A DNA stretch of 64,000 nucleotides from Pseudomonas furukawaii (GCF_002355475.1 NZ_AP014862.1:4340001-4404000), one strand, 5' to 3'; positions 8,719 to 18,873 are shown, counted from the first letter of the stretch. Numbers and translations are program-made. Notes: generated by a model from the letters alone, not told the origin.

Positions 8719-10980
8719 TCAGCCACGGCGCGCGTAATGCTTGAGCATGCTCGGCACGTCGAGGATCAACGCGATGCGGCCGTCACCGGTGATGGTGGCG
8801 CCGGACATGCCCGGCGTTCCCTGCAACATCTTGCCCAGCGGTTTGATCACCACCTCTTCCTGGCCCACCAACTGGTCGACGACGAAGCCGATTCGCTGGG
8901 TGCCCACGGAAAGGATCACCACGTGACCTTCCCCCTGCTCTTCCACCGCCGCATCGCGGACCAGCCAACGCTTGAGGTAGAACAGCGGCAGCGCCTTGTC
9001 GCGCACGATCACCACTTCCTGGCCGTCCACCACATTGGTGCGGGACAGGTCGAGGTGGAAGATCTCGTTGACGTTGACCAGCGGGAAGGCGAAGGCCTGG
9101 TTGCCCAGCATCACCATCAGGGTGGGCATGATCGCCAGGGTCAGGGGGACCTTGATGACGATCTTCGAGCCTGCGCCCTTCTGCGAGAACACGTTCACGG
9201 TGCCGTTGAGCTGGGAGATCTTGGTCTTCACCACGTCCATGCCGACGCCACGGCCGGAGACGTCGGAAATCTCCGTCTTGGTGGAGAAGCCCGGGGCGAA
9301 GATCAGGTTGTAGCACTCCAGCTCGGTGAGGCGATCCGCGGCGTCCTTGTCCAGCAGGCCCTTCTCCACCGCCTTGGCGCGGAGCACGGCGGCGTCCATG
9401 CCCTTGCCGTCGTCGGTGATCATCAGCAGGATGTGGTCGCCCTCCTGCTCGGCGGACAGGACCACCCGACCGGTACGCGGCTTGCCGGCGGCCTCGCGCT
9501 CGTCGGGGGACTCGATGCCGTGGTCGACCGCATTGCGCACCAGGTGGACCAGCGGGTCGGCCAGGGCCTCCACCAGGTTCTTGTCCAGGTCGGTCTCCTC
9601 GCCCACCAGCTCGAGGTTGATTTCCTTCTTGAGGTTGCGCGCCAGGTCGCGGACCAGGCGCGGGAAGCGGCCGAAGACCTTCTTGATCGGCTGCATCCGG
9701 GTCTTCATCACGGCGGTCTGCAGGTCGGCGGTGACCACGTCCAGGTTGGACACGGCCTTGGCCATGGACTCGTCGCCGCTGTTGGCGCCCAGGCGAACCA
9801 GGCGGTTACGCACCAGCACCAGCTCGCCCACCATGTTCATGATCTCGTCCAGGCGCGCGGTATCGACACGCACCGTGGTTTCCGCTTCGCTGGCCACGGC
9901 CGGACCAGCCGCGCCGTTGCCGGCGGCGGGCGCAGCCGGACGCGCGACCGGTTCGGCCTTCGGAGCCGGCTTGGCAGCGGGTACGGGCGCCGGGCGGCTG
10001 GCGGCCGGCACGGGAGTCGGCGCCGCAGTCGCCACGGGGTCCTCGGTGGCGCCGGAGAACTTGCCCTTGCCATGCAACTGGTCCAGCAGGGCCTCGAACT
10101 CGTCGTCGGTGATATTGCCACCACCCTCGGCGGCGGCCGGGACCACGGCGGGCGCCTCGGACTTCACCGGGGCGGCGGGCTCAGCAGCACCATTGAACTT
10201 GCCCTTGCCATGGAGCTGGTCCAGCAGGGCTTCGAACTCGTCGTCGCTGATGTCGTCGCCAGCGCCGGCGCCAACCGGAATGGCCAAGGCCGGGGCGGAC
10301 GCGTGGGCGGACACCGCGACCTCGGACTCGACCGCACCGGAGAACTTGCCCTTGCCATGCAGCTGGTCCAGCAGGGACTCGAACTCGTCGTCGCTGATCT
10401 CGTCGCTCGCATCCTTCGCCACCGCAGCGGCGATGGCGTCGCTGTCGCCGAGGGCGTCCAGCAACTGCTCGAACTCGCTGTCGGAGATATCCATCGAGGA
10501 TTCGCCGGACACGACCGCGACCGGTGCCGGAGCCGGCTCCGCGGCCACGACCGCTGCCGGTTCGGCAGCCTGGGGCGCGGGCTCCGCGCCGGCGGGCTCC
10601 GCCAGGCGCGACAGCGCCGCCAGCAACTCCGGCGTAGCGGGCGTCGGCTCGCTGCGCTCGCGCACCTCGCTGAACATCTCGTTCACGGTATCCAGGGCTT
10701 GCAGCACCACATCCATGAGCTCGGCGTCCACACGGCGTACGCCCTTGCGGAGGATGTCGAAAACGTTCTCGGCGATGTGGCAGCACTCCACCAGGGCGTT
10801 GAGCTGGAGGAAGCCAGCGCCGCCCTTGACGGTGTGAAAGCCACGGAAGATCGCATTGAGCAGGTCCATATCGTCCGGGCGGCTTTCCAGCTCGACCAAT
10901 TGCTCGGACAGTTGCTCCAAAATCTCGCCGGCCTCTACCAGGAAGTCCTGGAGGATTTCTTCATCGGCGTCGAAGCTCAT
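8719..10980 (-). CDS. cheA: Chemotaxis histidine kinase CheA
   Basis: The 753-residue central kinase phosphorylates CheY and CheB in response to receptor state. The N-terminal Hpt domain has His49 in [10 protein letters not shown]. Residues about 115-375 form a long Ala/Pro-rich linker in place of a recognisable P2 domain; it carries one degenerate and three near-identical acidic [11 protein letters not shown] repeats (about 163-173, 193-215, 242-264, 288-311). Then come the dimerisation domain ([19 protein letters not shown]), the HATPase domain ([27 protein letters not shown]) and a C-terminal CheW-like domain. The repeats may be docking sites (see findings). Gene order fliA-cheY-cheZ-cheA-cheB matches Pseudomonas. 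Confidence 0.96.
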   Translation of the reverse strand: MSFDADEEILQDFLVEAGEILEQLSEQLVELESRPDDMDLLNAIFRGFHTVKGGAGFLQLNALVECCHIAENVFDILRKGVRRVDAELMDVVLQALDTVNEMFSEVRERSEPTPATPELLAALSRLAEPAGAEPAPQAAEPAAVVAAEPAPAPVAVVSGESSMDISDSEFEQLLDALGDSDAIAAAVAKDASDEISDDEFESLLDQLHGKGKFSGAVESEVAVSAHASAPALAIPVGAGAGDDISDDEFEALLDQLHGKGKFNGAAEPAAPVKSEAPAVVPAAAEGGGNITDDEFEALLDQLHGKGKFSGATEDPVATAAPTPVPAASRPAPVPAAKPAPKAEPVARPAAPAAGNGAAGPAVASEAETTVRVDTARLDEIMNMVGELVLVRNRLVRLGANSGDESMAKAVSNLDVVTADLQTAVMKTRMQPIKKVFGRFPRLVRDLARNLKKEINLELVGEETDLDKNLVEALADPLVHLVRNAVDHGIESPDEREAAGKPRTGRVVLSAEQEGDHILLMITDDGKGMDAAVLRAKAVEKGLLDKDAADRLTELECYNLIFAPGFSTKTEISDVSGRGVGMDVVKTKISQLNGTVNVFSQKGAGSKIVIKVPLTLAIMPTLMVMLGNQAFAFPLVNVNEIFHLDLSRTNVVDGQEVVIVRDKALPLFYLKRWLVRDAAVEEQGEGHVVILSVGTQRIGFVVDQLVGQEEVVIKPLGKMLQGTPGMSGATITGDGRIALILDVPSMLKHYARRG

Positions 10981-10991
10981 ATGAGCGCTCC

Positions 10992-11780
10992 CTAGAAACC
11001 AAGGCTGGATAGCAGATCGTCGACGTCGTCCTGACCGGACACCACGTCTTCCCGTTTATCGGCATTCATCTGCGGACCTTCACCCCTGGAGGTGTCTTTT
11101 TGTTTGTCGGCCTCGGCACGCAACGCATTGTGGTCGTGCTCGATACCCACGAAACGGTCCACCTGGCTCGCCATCAGCACCAGCTTGACCAGATTGCTCT
11201 CCACCTCGGTGACCAGCTGGGTCACGCGCTTGATCACCTGGCCGGTGAGGTCCTGGTAATCCTGCGCCAGCAGGATGTCGTTGAGCTTGCCGGAGAGTGC
11301 GTCGGTATCACGCTGGCTGCGCGCCAGGAACTGGTCGACGCGACGGGCCAGCTCGCGGAATCCGTCCGCGCCGATTTCCCGGCGCATGAAGCGTCCCCAC
11401 TGCTCGCGCAGCTGCAGGGCTTCGTCGCTGAGTCCGTTGAGCAATGGCGCACTCTCCTCCACCAGGTCCATGGTACGGTTGGCGGCCTTCTCGGTCATGT
11501 GCACCACGTAGCCCAGCCGGTCGGTCGCGTCGGCGATCTGCGACACTTCCTGGGCATGGGGCAGGCGCGGGTCGATCTGGAAGTTGACGATGGCGTTATG
11601 CAGCTCGCGGGTGAGCTTGCCGACCTCCAGGTACAGGCCGCGATCCCGGACCTGGTTGAGTTCTTGGATAAGTTGCACGGCGTCGGTGAAATTGCCTTTC
11701 TCCAGGCTGTCCACCAATTCCCGCGCACGGTCTTTCAGGGTCGACTCGAAGTCTCCCAGCAGGGGTTCTTTCTGGTCCAT
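10992..11780 (-). CDS. cheZ: Chemotaxis phosphatase CheZ
   Basis: CheZ dephosphorylates CheY-P. The 262-residue, mostly helical protein contains the catalytic block ILLAQDYQDLTGQVIKRV, whose Asp and Gln correspond to the active-site residues of E. coli CheZ. The extreme C-terminus DDVDDLLSSLGF is the CheY-tethering helix. It lies 19 bases downstream of cheY and is followed by cheA after 11 bases, consistent with one transcript. Confidence 0.95.
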   Translation of the reverse strand: MDQKEPLLGDFESTLKDRARELVDSLEKGNFTDAVQLIQELNQVRDRGLYLEVGKLTRELHNAIVNFQIDPRLPHAQEVSQIADATDRLGYVVHMTEKAANRTMDLVEESAPLLNGLSDEALQLREQWGRFMRREIGADGFRELARRVDQFLARSQRDTDALSGKLNDILLAQDYQDLTGQVIKRVTQLVTEVESNLVKLVLMASQVDRFVGIEHDHNALRAEADKQKDTSRGEGPQMNADKREDVVSGQDDVDDLLSSLGF

Positions 11781-11799
11781 GGTGCCCTCGCGGCCGGCA

Positions 11800-12174
11800 T
11801 CAGCCGTTGACCCGCTCGAAGATCTTCTCGATTTTTTCCTTCAGGACCTGGGCGGTGAAGGGCTTGACCACATAGCCGTTCACGCCGGCCTGGGCCGCTT
11901 CGATGATCTGGTCGCGCTTGGCTTCCGCGGTCACCATCAGGACTGGCAGGTGCTTCAGGCGTTCATCCGCCCGCACGGCGCGCAGCAGGTCGATGCCGGT
12001 CATGCCGGGCATGTTCCAGTCGGTGACGAGAAAGTCGAAGTTGCCGCTGTGGAGCATCGGCAGCGCCGTGGTGCCGTCGTCCGCTTCGGCGGTATTGGTG
12101 AAACCCAAATCGCGCAAGAGGTTCTTGATGATGCGTCTCATCGTCGAGAAATCGTCAACGATGAGGATTTTCAT
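11800..12174 (-). CDS. cheY: Chemotaxis response regulator CheY
   Basis: The 124-residue protein is a single receiver domain that binds FliM and FliN at the motor when phosphorylated. Visible residues are the acidic pair Asp7/Asp8, phospho-acceptor Asp52 ([11 protein letters not shown]), Thr82, Tyr101 and Lys104 (YVVKPFTA). The start is the ATG at 12174; the longer open frame upstream is non-coding leader. The 82 bases between fliA and cheY contain only a weak GC-rich stem and no clear FliA box. Confidence 0.96.
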   Translation of the reverse strand: MKILIVDDFSTMRRIIKNLLRDLGFTNTAEADDGTTALPMLHSGNFDFLVTDWNMPGMTGIDLLRAVRADERLKHLPVLMVTAEAKRDQIIEAAQAGVNGYVVKPFTAQVLKEKIEKIFERVNG

Positions 12175-12256
12175 GTTCTTGTCCAAGTCGACCTCCGTAC
12201 AGTCCTCAAACGCCCCTCTTGCCGGGCGCCGTTCAAATCTGGAAGCGGTGTGCCGT

Positions 12257-13003
12257 TCAGCGCGCGCGCCACTCGCCGAGACGCGCACGCAGGCGTGCGG
12301 CGCACTGGCTGTGCAATTGGCTGACCCGCGACTCGCTGACCCCCAGCACTTCCCCGATTTCCTTCAAATTCAGTTCTTCGTCGTAATACAGCGCCAGCAC
12401 CAGGCGCTCACGCTCCGGCAGGTTCGCGATGGCATCGGCCAGCGCGGCCTGGAAGCGTTCTTCTTCCAGATCATGGGAGGGTGAGAATTGGGTGAAACCG
12501 GCGTCCTCGCGCACGCCGCCATGCTCGCCGTCCTGCAACAGGTCGTCGAAGCTGAACAGGCGGCTGCCCAAGGTGTCGCTCAGGATGCCGTAGTAGTCTT
12601 CGAGACTCAATCCAAGTTCGGCAGCAACTTCCTGATCTTTAGCGTCACGCCCCGTTCTCGCCTCGATAACGCGGATCGCGTCACTCACCATACGGGTGTT
12701 GCGGTGCACCGAACGCGGTGCCCAGTCGCCCTTGCGGACCTCGTCGAGCATGGCGCCGCGAATGCGGATGCCCGCGTAGGTTTCGAAGCTGGCACCCTTG
12801 GTGCCGTCGTATTTCTTGGAGGCTTCGAGCAAGCCGATCATCCCGGACTGCATCAGGTCTTCCACCTGCACGCTGGCCGGCAGGCGCGCGAGCAGGTGAT
12901 AGGCGATGCGCTTGACCAGGGGGGCGTAGCGCTCGATCAACTGATGTTGCGAATCCCTTGCCTGTGTCTTGCCGTACATACGCAGTCCAGTAGCGGGTGT
13001 CAT
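12257..13003 (-). CDS. fliA: RNA polymerase sigma28 factor FliA
   Basis: FliA directs late flagellar genes such as fliC and is held by FlgM (not in this window). The 248-residue protein shows region 2 ([37 protein letters not shown]), region 3 and region 4 with the HTH ([23 protein letters not shown]). The ATG at 13003 overlaps the fleN stop (ATGA), which decides the start over longer readings and indicates coupling to FleN. Confidence 0.96.
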   Translation of the reverse strand: MTPATGLRMYGKTQARDSQHQLIERYAPLVKRIAYHLLARLPASVQVEDLMQSGMIGLLEASKKYDGTKGASFETYAGIRIRGAMLDEVRKGDWAPRSVHRNTRMVSDAIRVIEARTGRDAKDQEVAAELGLSLEDYYGILSDTLGSRLFSFDDLLQDGEHGGVREDAGFTQFSPSHDLEEERFQAALADAIANLPERERLVLALYYDEELNLKEIGEVLGVSESRVSQLHSQCAARLRARLGEWRAR

Positions 13004-13833
13004 ACGGGCGTTTCCGCGGGCGACTGTCTGACCAGACGCTCGACGAAGAACTCCAGGTGGCCTCTCGGATTGGCCGGCAGCGGCCAGCTGTCGACCTTCT
13101 GCGCGATGGCCTTGAAGGCCAGCGAGCACTTCGAGCGCGGGAAGGCCTCATAGACCGCGCGCTGCTTCTGTACCGCCTTGCGCACCGACTCGTCGTAGGG
13201 GACGGCGCCCACGTACTGCAGGGCGACATCCAGGAAGCGGTCGGTCACCTTGGTCAGCTTGGAGAAGAGGTTGCGCCCTTCCTGGGGGCTGTGGGCCATG
13301 TTGGCCAGAACCCGGAAGCGGCTCATGCCGTAATCGCGGTTGAGCAACTTGATAAGCGCGTAGGCGTCGGTGATGGAGGTGGGCTCGTCGCAGACCACCA
13401 CTATGACTTCCTGCGCCGCGCGGACGAAGCTGACCACCGAGTCGCCAATCCCTGCGGCGGTGTCGATCACCAGCACATCGAGGTTGTCGCTGATATCGCT
13501 GAACGCCTGGATCAGGCCGGCGTGCTGCATGGGCGAGAGCTGCACCATGCTCTGGGTGCCGGAAGCGGCCGGGACGATACGGATGCCCCCCGGCCCCTGC
13601 AACAGCACGTCGCGCAGGTCGCATTCGCCATTGATCACATCGGCCAGGGTGCGCTTGGCGGTGAGGCCGAGCAGCACGTCGACGTTGGCCAGACCCAGGT
13701 CGGCGTCCAGCAACATGACGCGGCGACCGAGATCGGCGAGCGCCAGGGAAAGGTTCACCGACACGTTGGTCTTGCCGACGCCGCCCTTGCCGCCGGTCAC
13801 CGCGATCACCTGTACGGGATGCATACTACCCAT
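13000..13833 (-). CDS. fleN: Flagellar number regulator FleN (MinD-type ATPase, anti-activator of FleQ)
   Basis: FleN restrains FleQ activity and keeps polar flagellar number low. The 277-residue protein is a MinD/ParA-family ATPase with the deviant Walker A GGKGGVGKT at residues 14-22, Walker A' LLDADLGLANVDVLLG and switch VIDTAAGIGDSVV. I start at the ATG at 13833 (MGSMHPVQ), preceded by AAGGT at about 7 bases; a GTG at 13872 would add 13 residues unlike the family. It lies between flhF and fliA and overlaps fliA by four bases. Confidence 0.95.
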   Translation of the reverse strand: MGSMHPVQVIAVTGGKGGVGKTNVSVNLSLALADLGRRVMLLDADLGLANVDVLLGLTAKRTLADVINGECDLRDVLLQGPGGIRIVPAASGTQSMVQLSPMQHAGLIQAFSDISDNLDVLVIDTAAGIGDSVVSFVRAAQEVIVVVCDEPTSITDAYALIKLLNRDYGMSRFRVLANMAHSPQEGRNLFSKLTKVTDRFLDVALQYVGAVPYDESVRKAVQKQRAVYEAFPRSKCSLAFKAIAQKVDSWPLPANPRGHLEFFVERLVRQSPAETPV

Positions 13834-13902
13834 TTGAAATACCTTGCCTTGGGCCACTTGGCTGCCTAGCACCGCCCACTCCAGGGCGGCTCGAAAAATT
13901 CG

Positions 13903-15252
13903 TCAACCGGCGCGACGCGCCGGATTCTGGTAGAGCCCGGCGAACAGGTCGGCCATGGCTTCCTCGCTCGGGTCCTCCGGTGCCTGGAGGCTGACCGCAC
14001 GGCTCACCAACTGGTGGCTGCGGGGAACCTGCAGATCATCCGGGATTCGCGGCCCGTCGGCCAGATAGGCTACCGGGAGATGCTGGCCGATAGCCAGACC
14101 CAATGCCTCACCGAGGCTGGCCGCTTCATCCACCTTGGTGATGACACAACCGGCCAGGCCGCAACGTTTGTAGCTGTGATAGGCCGCCTTGAGCACCTGG
14201 CTCTGGCTGGTGGCGGCCATCACCAGGTAATTCTTCGCATTTATCGCCCGGCTCGCCAGTGCCTCCAGCTGCATCGTCAGCGCCGGATCGTTGGTGGGCA
14301 GGCCGGCGGTGTCGATCAGTACCACGCGCTTGCGCACCAACGGCGCCAGCGCCTGGGTCAGGGACTGGCCCGGATCCACCAGGGTCACCGGCACGTTGAG
14401 AATCCGGCCGAGGGTCTTGATCTGCTCCTGGGCACCGATGCGGAAGCTGTCCATGCTGACCAGGGCGACGCTCTGGGCGCCGTACTTGAGCACATAGCGC
14501 GCCGCCAGCTTGGCCAGGGTGGTGGTCTTGCCCATGCCGGCCGGGCCGACCAGGGCGATCACACCGCCCTCTTCCAGGGGCTCGACCTTGGGGGTACGGA
14601 TGGCGTGGGCGAGGTGGGCCAGAACCATGCGCCAGGCCTGGCGCGGCTCGTCGACCTTGGCCACCTTGTCCAGCAGGGCGCGTCCCAGCTCGGCCGGCAG
14701 CCCCATGCGCTGCAGGCGACGCCAGAGGCTGGCCTGCTGCGGACGACGGCTCTGCATCTGGCCCCAGGCGATGGAGCCCAACTGGACTTCGATCAGCTCG
14801 CGCAGCCCGCTCAGCTCGAAGCGCATGGCATCCAGGGCGGCCTGGTCGACGCCGGAGGATTTCGGCGCGGCCACCGGCTCCACCGGGCGCGCCACCGCAC
14901 GCGGACGGCCCAGGGCGGCCGACAGGGCCTCTTCCGGCAGTTCCGGCTCGACGGCGGTCAGCGGGCGCGCGGCGAACAATTGACGGTCCTTGGCGGCATC
15001 GGCCTCGGCACGCACGGCCAGATCGGCCTGGGCCTGGGCGATGCGGGCCTGGGTCTTGCGCAGCTCGGCCTCGAGGGCCGGGTTGGGCTTGCTCGGCGCC
15101 GGCGCCGGCATGGGATAGTCCAGGGCGGCGGTCAGCTCGACACCACCGGCGACGCGACGATTGCCGATGATGGCGGCGTCCGCGCCCAGTTCATCCCGCA
15201 CCAGCTTCATGGCTTGACGCATATCGGCGGCGAAGAAGCGTTTGACCTGCAT
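13903..15252 (-). CDS. flhF: Signal-recognition-particle-type GTPase FlhF
   Basis: FlhF places the flagellum at the cell pole. The 449-residue protein has the basic N-terminal B domain (MQVKRFFAADMRQAMKLVRDE), an Ala/Pro-rich linker, an N domain (about 140-225) and the SRP-type G domain with GPAGMGKTTT near 235-244, DTAGLPTND and ITKVDEAASLG. It is 15 bases downstream of flhA and followed by fleN, the order usual for polar-flagellate gammaproteobacteria. Confidence 0.96.
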   Translation of the reverse strand: MQVKRFFAADMRQAMKLVRDELGADAAIIGNRRVAGGVELTAALDYPMPAPAPSKPNPALEAELRKTQARIAQAQADLAVRAEADAAKDRQLFAARPLTAVEPELPEEALSAALGRPRAVARPVEPVAAPKSSGVDQAALDAMRFELSGLRELIEVQLGSIAWGQMQSRRPQQASLWRRLQRMGLPAELGRALLDKVAKVDEPRQAWRMVLAHLAHAIRTPKVEPLEEGGVIALVGPAGMGKTTTLAKLAARYVLKYGAQSVALVSMDSFRIGAQEQIKTLGRILNVPVTLVDPGQSLTQALAPLVRKRVVLIDTAGLPTNDPALTMQLEALASRAINAKNYLVMAATSQSQVLKAAYHSYKRCGLAGCVITKVDEAASLGEALGLAIGQHLPVAYLADGPRIPDDLQVPRSHQLVSRAVSLQAPEDPSEEAMADLFAGLYQNPARRAG

Positions 15253-15267
15253 GGCCGTAGACCTCGA

Positions 15268-17391
15268 TTAGTTCTGTCCCACAGTGGCCACGATGGTGAC
15301 CTGCTTGTTGTCCGGTATTTCCTGGTAGGCCAGCACGTGCATGGTCGGTACGGCCAGCCGTGCGAAGCGCGACATCATCGCCCGGATCGGCCCGGCCACC
15401 AGCAGGATGGCCTGCTTGCCGAGCATTTCCTGGCGCTGCGCCGCATCCACCAGTGAACGCTGCAGCTTCTCGGCCATTCCGGGTTCGAGGAGAACGCCAT
15501 CTTCCGAACCCTGTCCGGCCTTCTGCAGGCTATTGAGCAATATCTGTTCCAACCTGGGCTCCAGGGTGATCACGGGCAGCTCCGGCTCTAGTCCCACAAT
15601 GCCTTGGACGATTGCACGGGACAGCGCGACGCGAACCGCCGCCACCAGCGCGGCGGGATCTTGACTCTTCGGCGCGACGTTGGCGATGGCCTCGGCGATG
15701 GTGCGGATGTCACGCACCGGCACCTGCTCCTGCAACAGCGCCTGCAGCACCTTGAGCAGGGTGGACAGGGACACCACGCCCGGCACCAGCTCTTCGGCCA
15801 GGCGCGGCGAGCTCTTGGCGAGGTTCTGCATCAGCTGCTGGACCTCTTCGTGCCCCAGCAGCTCGTGGGCGTGCTTGTAGAGCACCTGGTTGAGGTGGGT
15901 GGCCACCACGGTACTCGCGTCCACCACGGTGTAGCCGAGGGACTGCGCCTGGTCGCGCTGGCTGGCGTCGATCCACACGGCCTCCAGGCCGAACGCCGGA
16001 TCCTTGGCGGCGACGCCGTTGAGGGTGCCGAACACCTGGCCGGGATTGATCGCCAGCTCGCGGTCCGGGTAGACCTCCGCCTCGGCGACGCTGACGCCCA
16101 TGAGGGTCAGGCGATAGGCGTTGGGCAGCAGGTCGAGGTTGTCGCGGATATGCACCGAGGGCATGAGGAAGCCCATCTCCTGGGACAGCTTCTTGCGCAC
16201 GCCCTTGATCCGCGCCAGCAGCTGGCCGCCCTGGTTGCGATCCACCAGCGGGATCAGCCGGTAGCCCACTTCCAGGCCCACCAGGTCGACGGGAACGACG
16301 TCGTCCCAGCCCAGCTCCTTGGTTTCCTGGGCGCGCTGGGCGGGCAGCAGTTCCTGCTGGCGCTTCTCCTCCTGCACCGCCTCTTCCTTGACCTTGTTCT
16401 GCTTCTTCCAGATGAGCCAGGCGCCACCGGCGGCCAGCAGGCCGAGGCCGACGAAGGGCACGTGGGGCATGCCGGGCACCAGCCCCATGGCGATCAGGAT
16501 GGCGGCCGAGACGGCCAGGGCCTTGGGCGAGGCGAACATCTGGCGGTTGACCTGCTGGCCCATGTCCTCGGAGCTGGAAACCCGCGTGACCATGATGGCG
16601 GCGGCGGTGGACAGCAGCAGCGAGGGGATCTGCGCCACCAGGCCGTCACCGATGGTCAGCAGGGAGTAGATGCGGCCGGCGTCGCCGAAGCTCAGGCCGT
16701 GCTGCAGCATGCCGATGGCGATGCCACCCAGCAGGTTGATGAAGAGGATCAGCAGGCCGGCGATGGCGTCGCCACGGACGAACTTGCTGGCACCGTCCAT
16801 GGAGCCATAGAAGTCGGCCTCCTGGGACACTTCGCTGCGGCGCTTCTTGGCCTCGGCCTGGTCGATCAGCCCGGCGTTGAGGTCGGCGTCGATGGCCATC
16901 TGCTTGCCGGGCATGGCGTCCAGGGTGAAACGCGCGCTCACCTCGGAGATACGTCCGGCACCCTTGGTGACCACCACGAAGTTGATGATCATCAGGATCG
17001 CGAACACCACTGCGCCCACCACGTAGTTGCCACCCACCACCACGTCGCCGAAGGCCTGGATCACCTTGCCGGCGGCATCGTGGCCGTCCTGGCCGTGGAG
17101 CAGCACCACCCGCGTGGACGCGACGTTCAGCGCCAGGCGCAGCAGGGTCGCCACCAGCAGGATGGTGGGGAACACGGCGAAGTCCAGCGGACGCATGGCG
17201 TAGACGCTGACCAGCAGGACCACGATGGACAGGGCGATGTTGAAGGTGAAGAAGACGTCCAGCAGGAAGGGCGGTACCGGCAGGGTCATCATGCCCAGCA
17301 TCACCAGCACCAGCAGCGGCACCCCGAGATTGCCCCGGCCCACCGCCATCAGGTTGTTGCGGACATTGCCCACCAGTTGCGTACGATCCAC
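15268..17391 (-). CDS. flhA: Flagellar export gate protein FlhA
   Basis: FlhA forms the nonameric ring of the flagellar type III export gate. The 707-residue protein has about eight membrane segments in its first 330 residues, the conserved FHIPEP loop region (FVVVTKGAGRISEVSARFTLDAMPGKQMAIDADLNAG, split here only by length limits: FVVVTKGAGRISEV and LDAMPGKQMAIDADL) and a large cytoplasmic domain. The start is a GTG at 17391, with GGGGAG five bases upstream. A sigma54 element lies at 17474-17488. The region between it and flhB holds an IS element instead of the small genes found in P. aeruginosa. Confidence 0.95.
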   Translation of the reverse strand: MDRTQLVGNVRNNLMAVGRGNLGVPLLVLVMLGMMTLPVPPFLLDVFFTFNIALSIVVLLVSVYAMRPLDFAVFPTILLVATLLRLALNVASTRVVLLHGQDGHDAAGKVIQAFGDVVVGGNYVVGAVVFAILMIINFVVVTKGAGRISEVSARFTLDAMPGKQMAIDADLNAGLIDQAEAKKRRSEVSQEADFYGSMDGASKFVRGDAIAGLLILFINLLGGIAIGMLQHGLSFGDAGRIYSLLTIGDGLVAQIPSLLLSTAAAIMVTRVSSSEDMGQQVNRQMFASPKALAVSAAILIAMGLVPGMPHVPFVGLGLLAAGGAWLIWKKQNKVKEEAVQEEKRQQELLPAQRAQETKELGWDDVVPVDLVGLEVGYRLIPLVDRNQGGQLLARIKGVRKKLSQEMGFLMPSVHIRDNLDLLPNAYRLTLMGVSVAEAEVYPDRELAINPGQVFGTLNGVAAKDPAFGLEAVWIDASQRDQAQSLGYTVVDASTVVATHLNQVLYKHAHELLGHEEVQQLMQNLAKSSPRLAEELVPGVVSLSTLLKVLQALLQEQVPVRDIRTIAEAIANVAPKSQDPAALVAAVRVALSRAIVQGIVGLEPELPVITLEPRLEQILLNSLQKAGQGSEDGVLLEPGMAEKLQRSLVDAAQRQEMLGKQAILLVAGPIRAMMSRFARLAVPTMHVLAYQEIPDNKQVTIVATVGQN

Positions 17392-17473
17392 TGTTGCTCC
17401 CCTACCCCTTTCGCGAAACGCCGTTCCGCACTTCCAATCTTTTGACGCCAGAGGGCGCCTTGACCTCCCTTGT

Positions 17474-17488
17474 GCAAGAAGCCTTCCA
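17474..17488 (-). promoter_or_regulatory. Sigma54 (RpoN) promoter of flhA
   Basis: On the minus strand the site reads TGGAAGGCTTCTTGC, with GG and GC separated by ten bases, an exact TTGC minus-12 and an imperfect minus-24. It lies 83 bases upstream of the flhA start, and flhA is a known RpoN/FleQ-dependent gene in Pseudomonas. The IS element begins about 150 bases further upstream, so the core promoter is untouched, although upstream activator sites could be displaced. Confidence 0.75.
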
Positions 17489-17536
17489 ACTTCGTTAAGG
17501 ATCTGATTTCAGGAAAGAATCCGTAGGCCGGGGCAG

Positions 17537-17639
17537 GCTTCACCAACCCACCGGCGAGGTCCGGTGCGGGTACGCCGATGGGTTTCGCTGCGCTCTACGC
17601 CATCCTACGGATGCGCGGTGCGGGGCGTGGCTTTCGTAG
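17537..17639 (+). repeat. 103-bp direct repeat, copy 1 (left of the IS)
   Basis: This segment is repeated at 19168-19270 with six mismatches in 103 bases. Its core is an imperfect palindrome around GATGGGTTTCGCTGCGCTC and CGCCATCCTACG, a sequence type that occurs as dispersed intergenic repeats in Pseudomonas. It ends in CTTTCGTAG, exactly where the IS begins; the second copy ends in CTTTCGTAGGGG. Confidence 0.85.
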
Positions 17640-17644
17640 ACATC

Positions 17645-17657
17645 ATGGATTGACCTG
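17645..17657 (+). repeat. IS left subterminal inverted repeat
   Basis: ATGGATTGACCTG here is the exact reverse complement of 19118-19130, the right-hand copy. The pair defines the IS ends. Confidence 0.9.
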
Positions 17658-17734
17658 CCCCACCTCGAAAGCGCGGGTTATGTTTTCGGGGTGGAAACAC
17701 CTCCAACACAGAGCCGCATCGAGGGGGACAGGTC

Positions 17735-18865
17735 ATGAACGAGTTTAACCAGGTCTATGTAGGTTTGGACGTTCACCAGGCGACGATTGCTGTCGCGGTG
17801 GCACGGCCGGGGCGCGGTGAGCCGGACTATCACGGCACCATCGAGAACCGCGACAGCGCGCTGCGCAAACTGCTCAAGCAGCTGAGCCGGCAGGGCGAGG
17901 CGTTGAGCTTCTGCTACGAGGCCGGCCCCTGCGGCTACGGCCTTTACCGTGAGCTGACAGCGCTGGGCCATGGTTGCGTGGTGGTGGCGCCCTCGCTGAT
18001 TCCGCGCAAGGCGGGCGAGCGGTTGAAAACCGACCGTCGGGACGCCCTGATGTTGGCGCGCCTGCATCGGGCGGGCGAGCTGACGGCGGTGTGGGTGCCG
18101 GATCAGGAGCAGGAAGCGATCCGCGACTTGACGCGCGCCCGGGAGGACATGAAGTCCCTGGAACTGAAGTGCCGGCAACGCCTGGGCGCGTTCTTGCTGC
18201 GTCATGGGCACGTCTATGCCGGTAAAAGTCGCTGGACCCAGGCCCATTTCCACTGGTTGGCGAGCGTGAAACTTGACTCGCCGGTGCAGCAGATCGTCCT
18301 GCAGGAGTACCTCGACACCGTTAAATCGATGCAACGGCGGGTGGCCGATCTGGAAGCGCAAATGCACGAAGCGCTGGCCGGCTGGTCGCTGGGTACGGTG
18401 GCGCAAGCCCTGATGGCGTTGCGCGGGGTGAGCCTGATCACGGCGATGACGGTGTTGGCGGAGTTGGGCGACCTCAGTCGCTTCGACTCGCCGCGCGAGC
18501 TGATGGCCTACCTGGGACTGGTTCCCAGCGAGCACTCCAGCGGTGGCTCACGCCGCCAGGGCCGCATTACCCGCACGGGCAATGGCCATGTCCGGCGGGT
18601 GCTGGTGGAAGCGGGGTGGAACTACCGTTTCCCGGCACGCAAGACACGCGTCATCGAGGCGCGCGCGGCGAAAACCTCGGCGGTGGTTCAGGCCATCGCC
18701 TGGCACGCGCAGAAGCGCTTGTGCGGTCGTTATCGAGCGCTGCTGGCGGCGGGCAAGCTCAAGCAGCAGGTCACCACCGCCATCGCCCGGGAGCTGGCGG
18801 GATTCATCTGGGCCATCGCCTGCGCGGTGGCGGGCAAGGCACACGGCAGTAAGGCCGTGGCATGA
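17735..18865 (+). CDS. IS110/IS1111-family transposase
   Basis: The 376-residue recombinase has the N-terminal RuvC-like DEDD domain (VYVGLDVHQATIAVAV; TDRRDALMLARL) and the C-terminal Transposase_20 domain, whose catalytic Ser region lies in LGLVPSEHSSGGSRRQGRITRTGNGHVRRVL. This family acts with an element-encoded guide RNA. The start is the ATG at 17735, preceded by GAGGGGGACAG. It is transcribed opposite to the flanking flagellar genes and shows no frameshift, so it may be active. Confidence 0.94.
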   Translation: MNEFNQVYVGLDVHQATIAVAVARPGRGEPDYHGTIENRDSALRKLLKQLSRQGEALSFCYEAGPCGYGLYRELTALGHGCVVVAPSLIPRKAGERLKTDRRDALMLARLHRAGELTAVWVPDQEQEAIRDLTRAREDMKSLELKCRQRLGAFLLRHGHVYAGKSRWTQAHFHWLASVKLDSPVQQIVLQEYLDTVKSMQRRVADLEAQMHEALAGWSLGTVAQALMALRGVSLITAMTVLAELGDLSRFDSPRELMAYLGLVPSEHSSGGSRRQGRITRTGNGHVRRVLVEAGWNYRFPARKTRVIEARAAKTSAVVQAIAWHAQKRLCGRYRALLAAGKLKQQVTTAIARELAGFIWAIACAVAGKAHGSKAVA

Positions 18866-18873
18866 ACCCGCAG

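Noticed and set aside
8737-10995. 752-residue open frame antisense to cheA
   Set aside because: It is a His/Leu/Val-rich mirror of cheA without domain features.
12175-12256. FliA promoter in front of cheY
   Set aside because: No TAAA-N15-GCCGATAA-like pair is present; only a weak GC-rich stem.
13834-13872. GTG start for a 290-residue FleN
   Set aside because: The extra residues do not match FleN, and the ATG at 13833 has a good ribosome site.
15604-17445. 613-residue open frame antisense to flhA
   Set aside because: His/Gln-rich mirror frame with no ribosome site; flhA is unambiguous.
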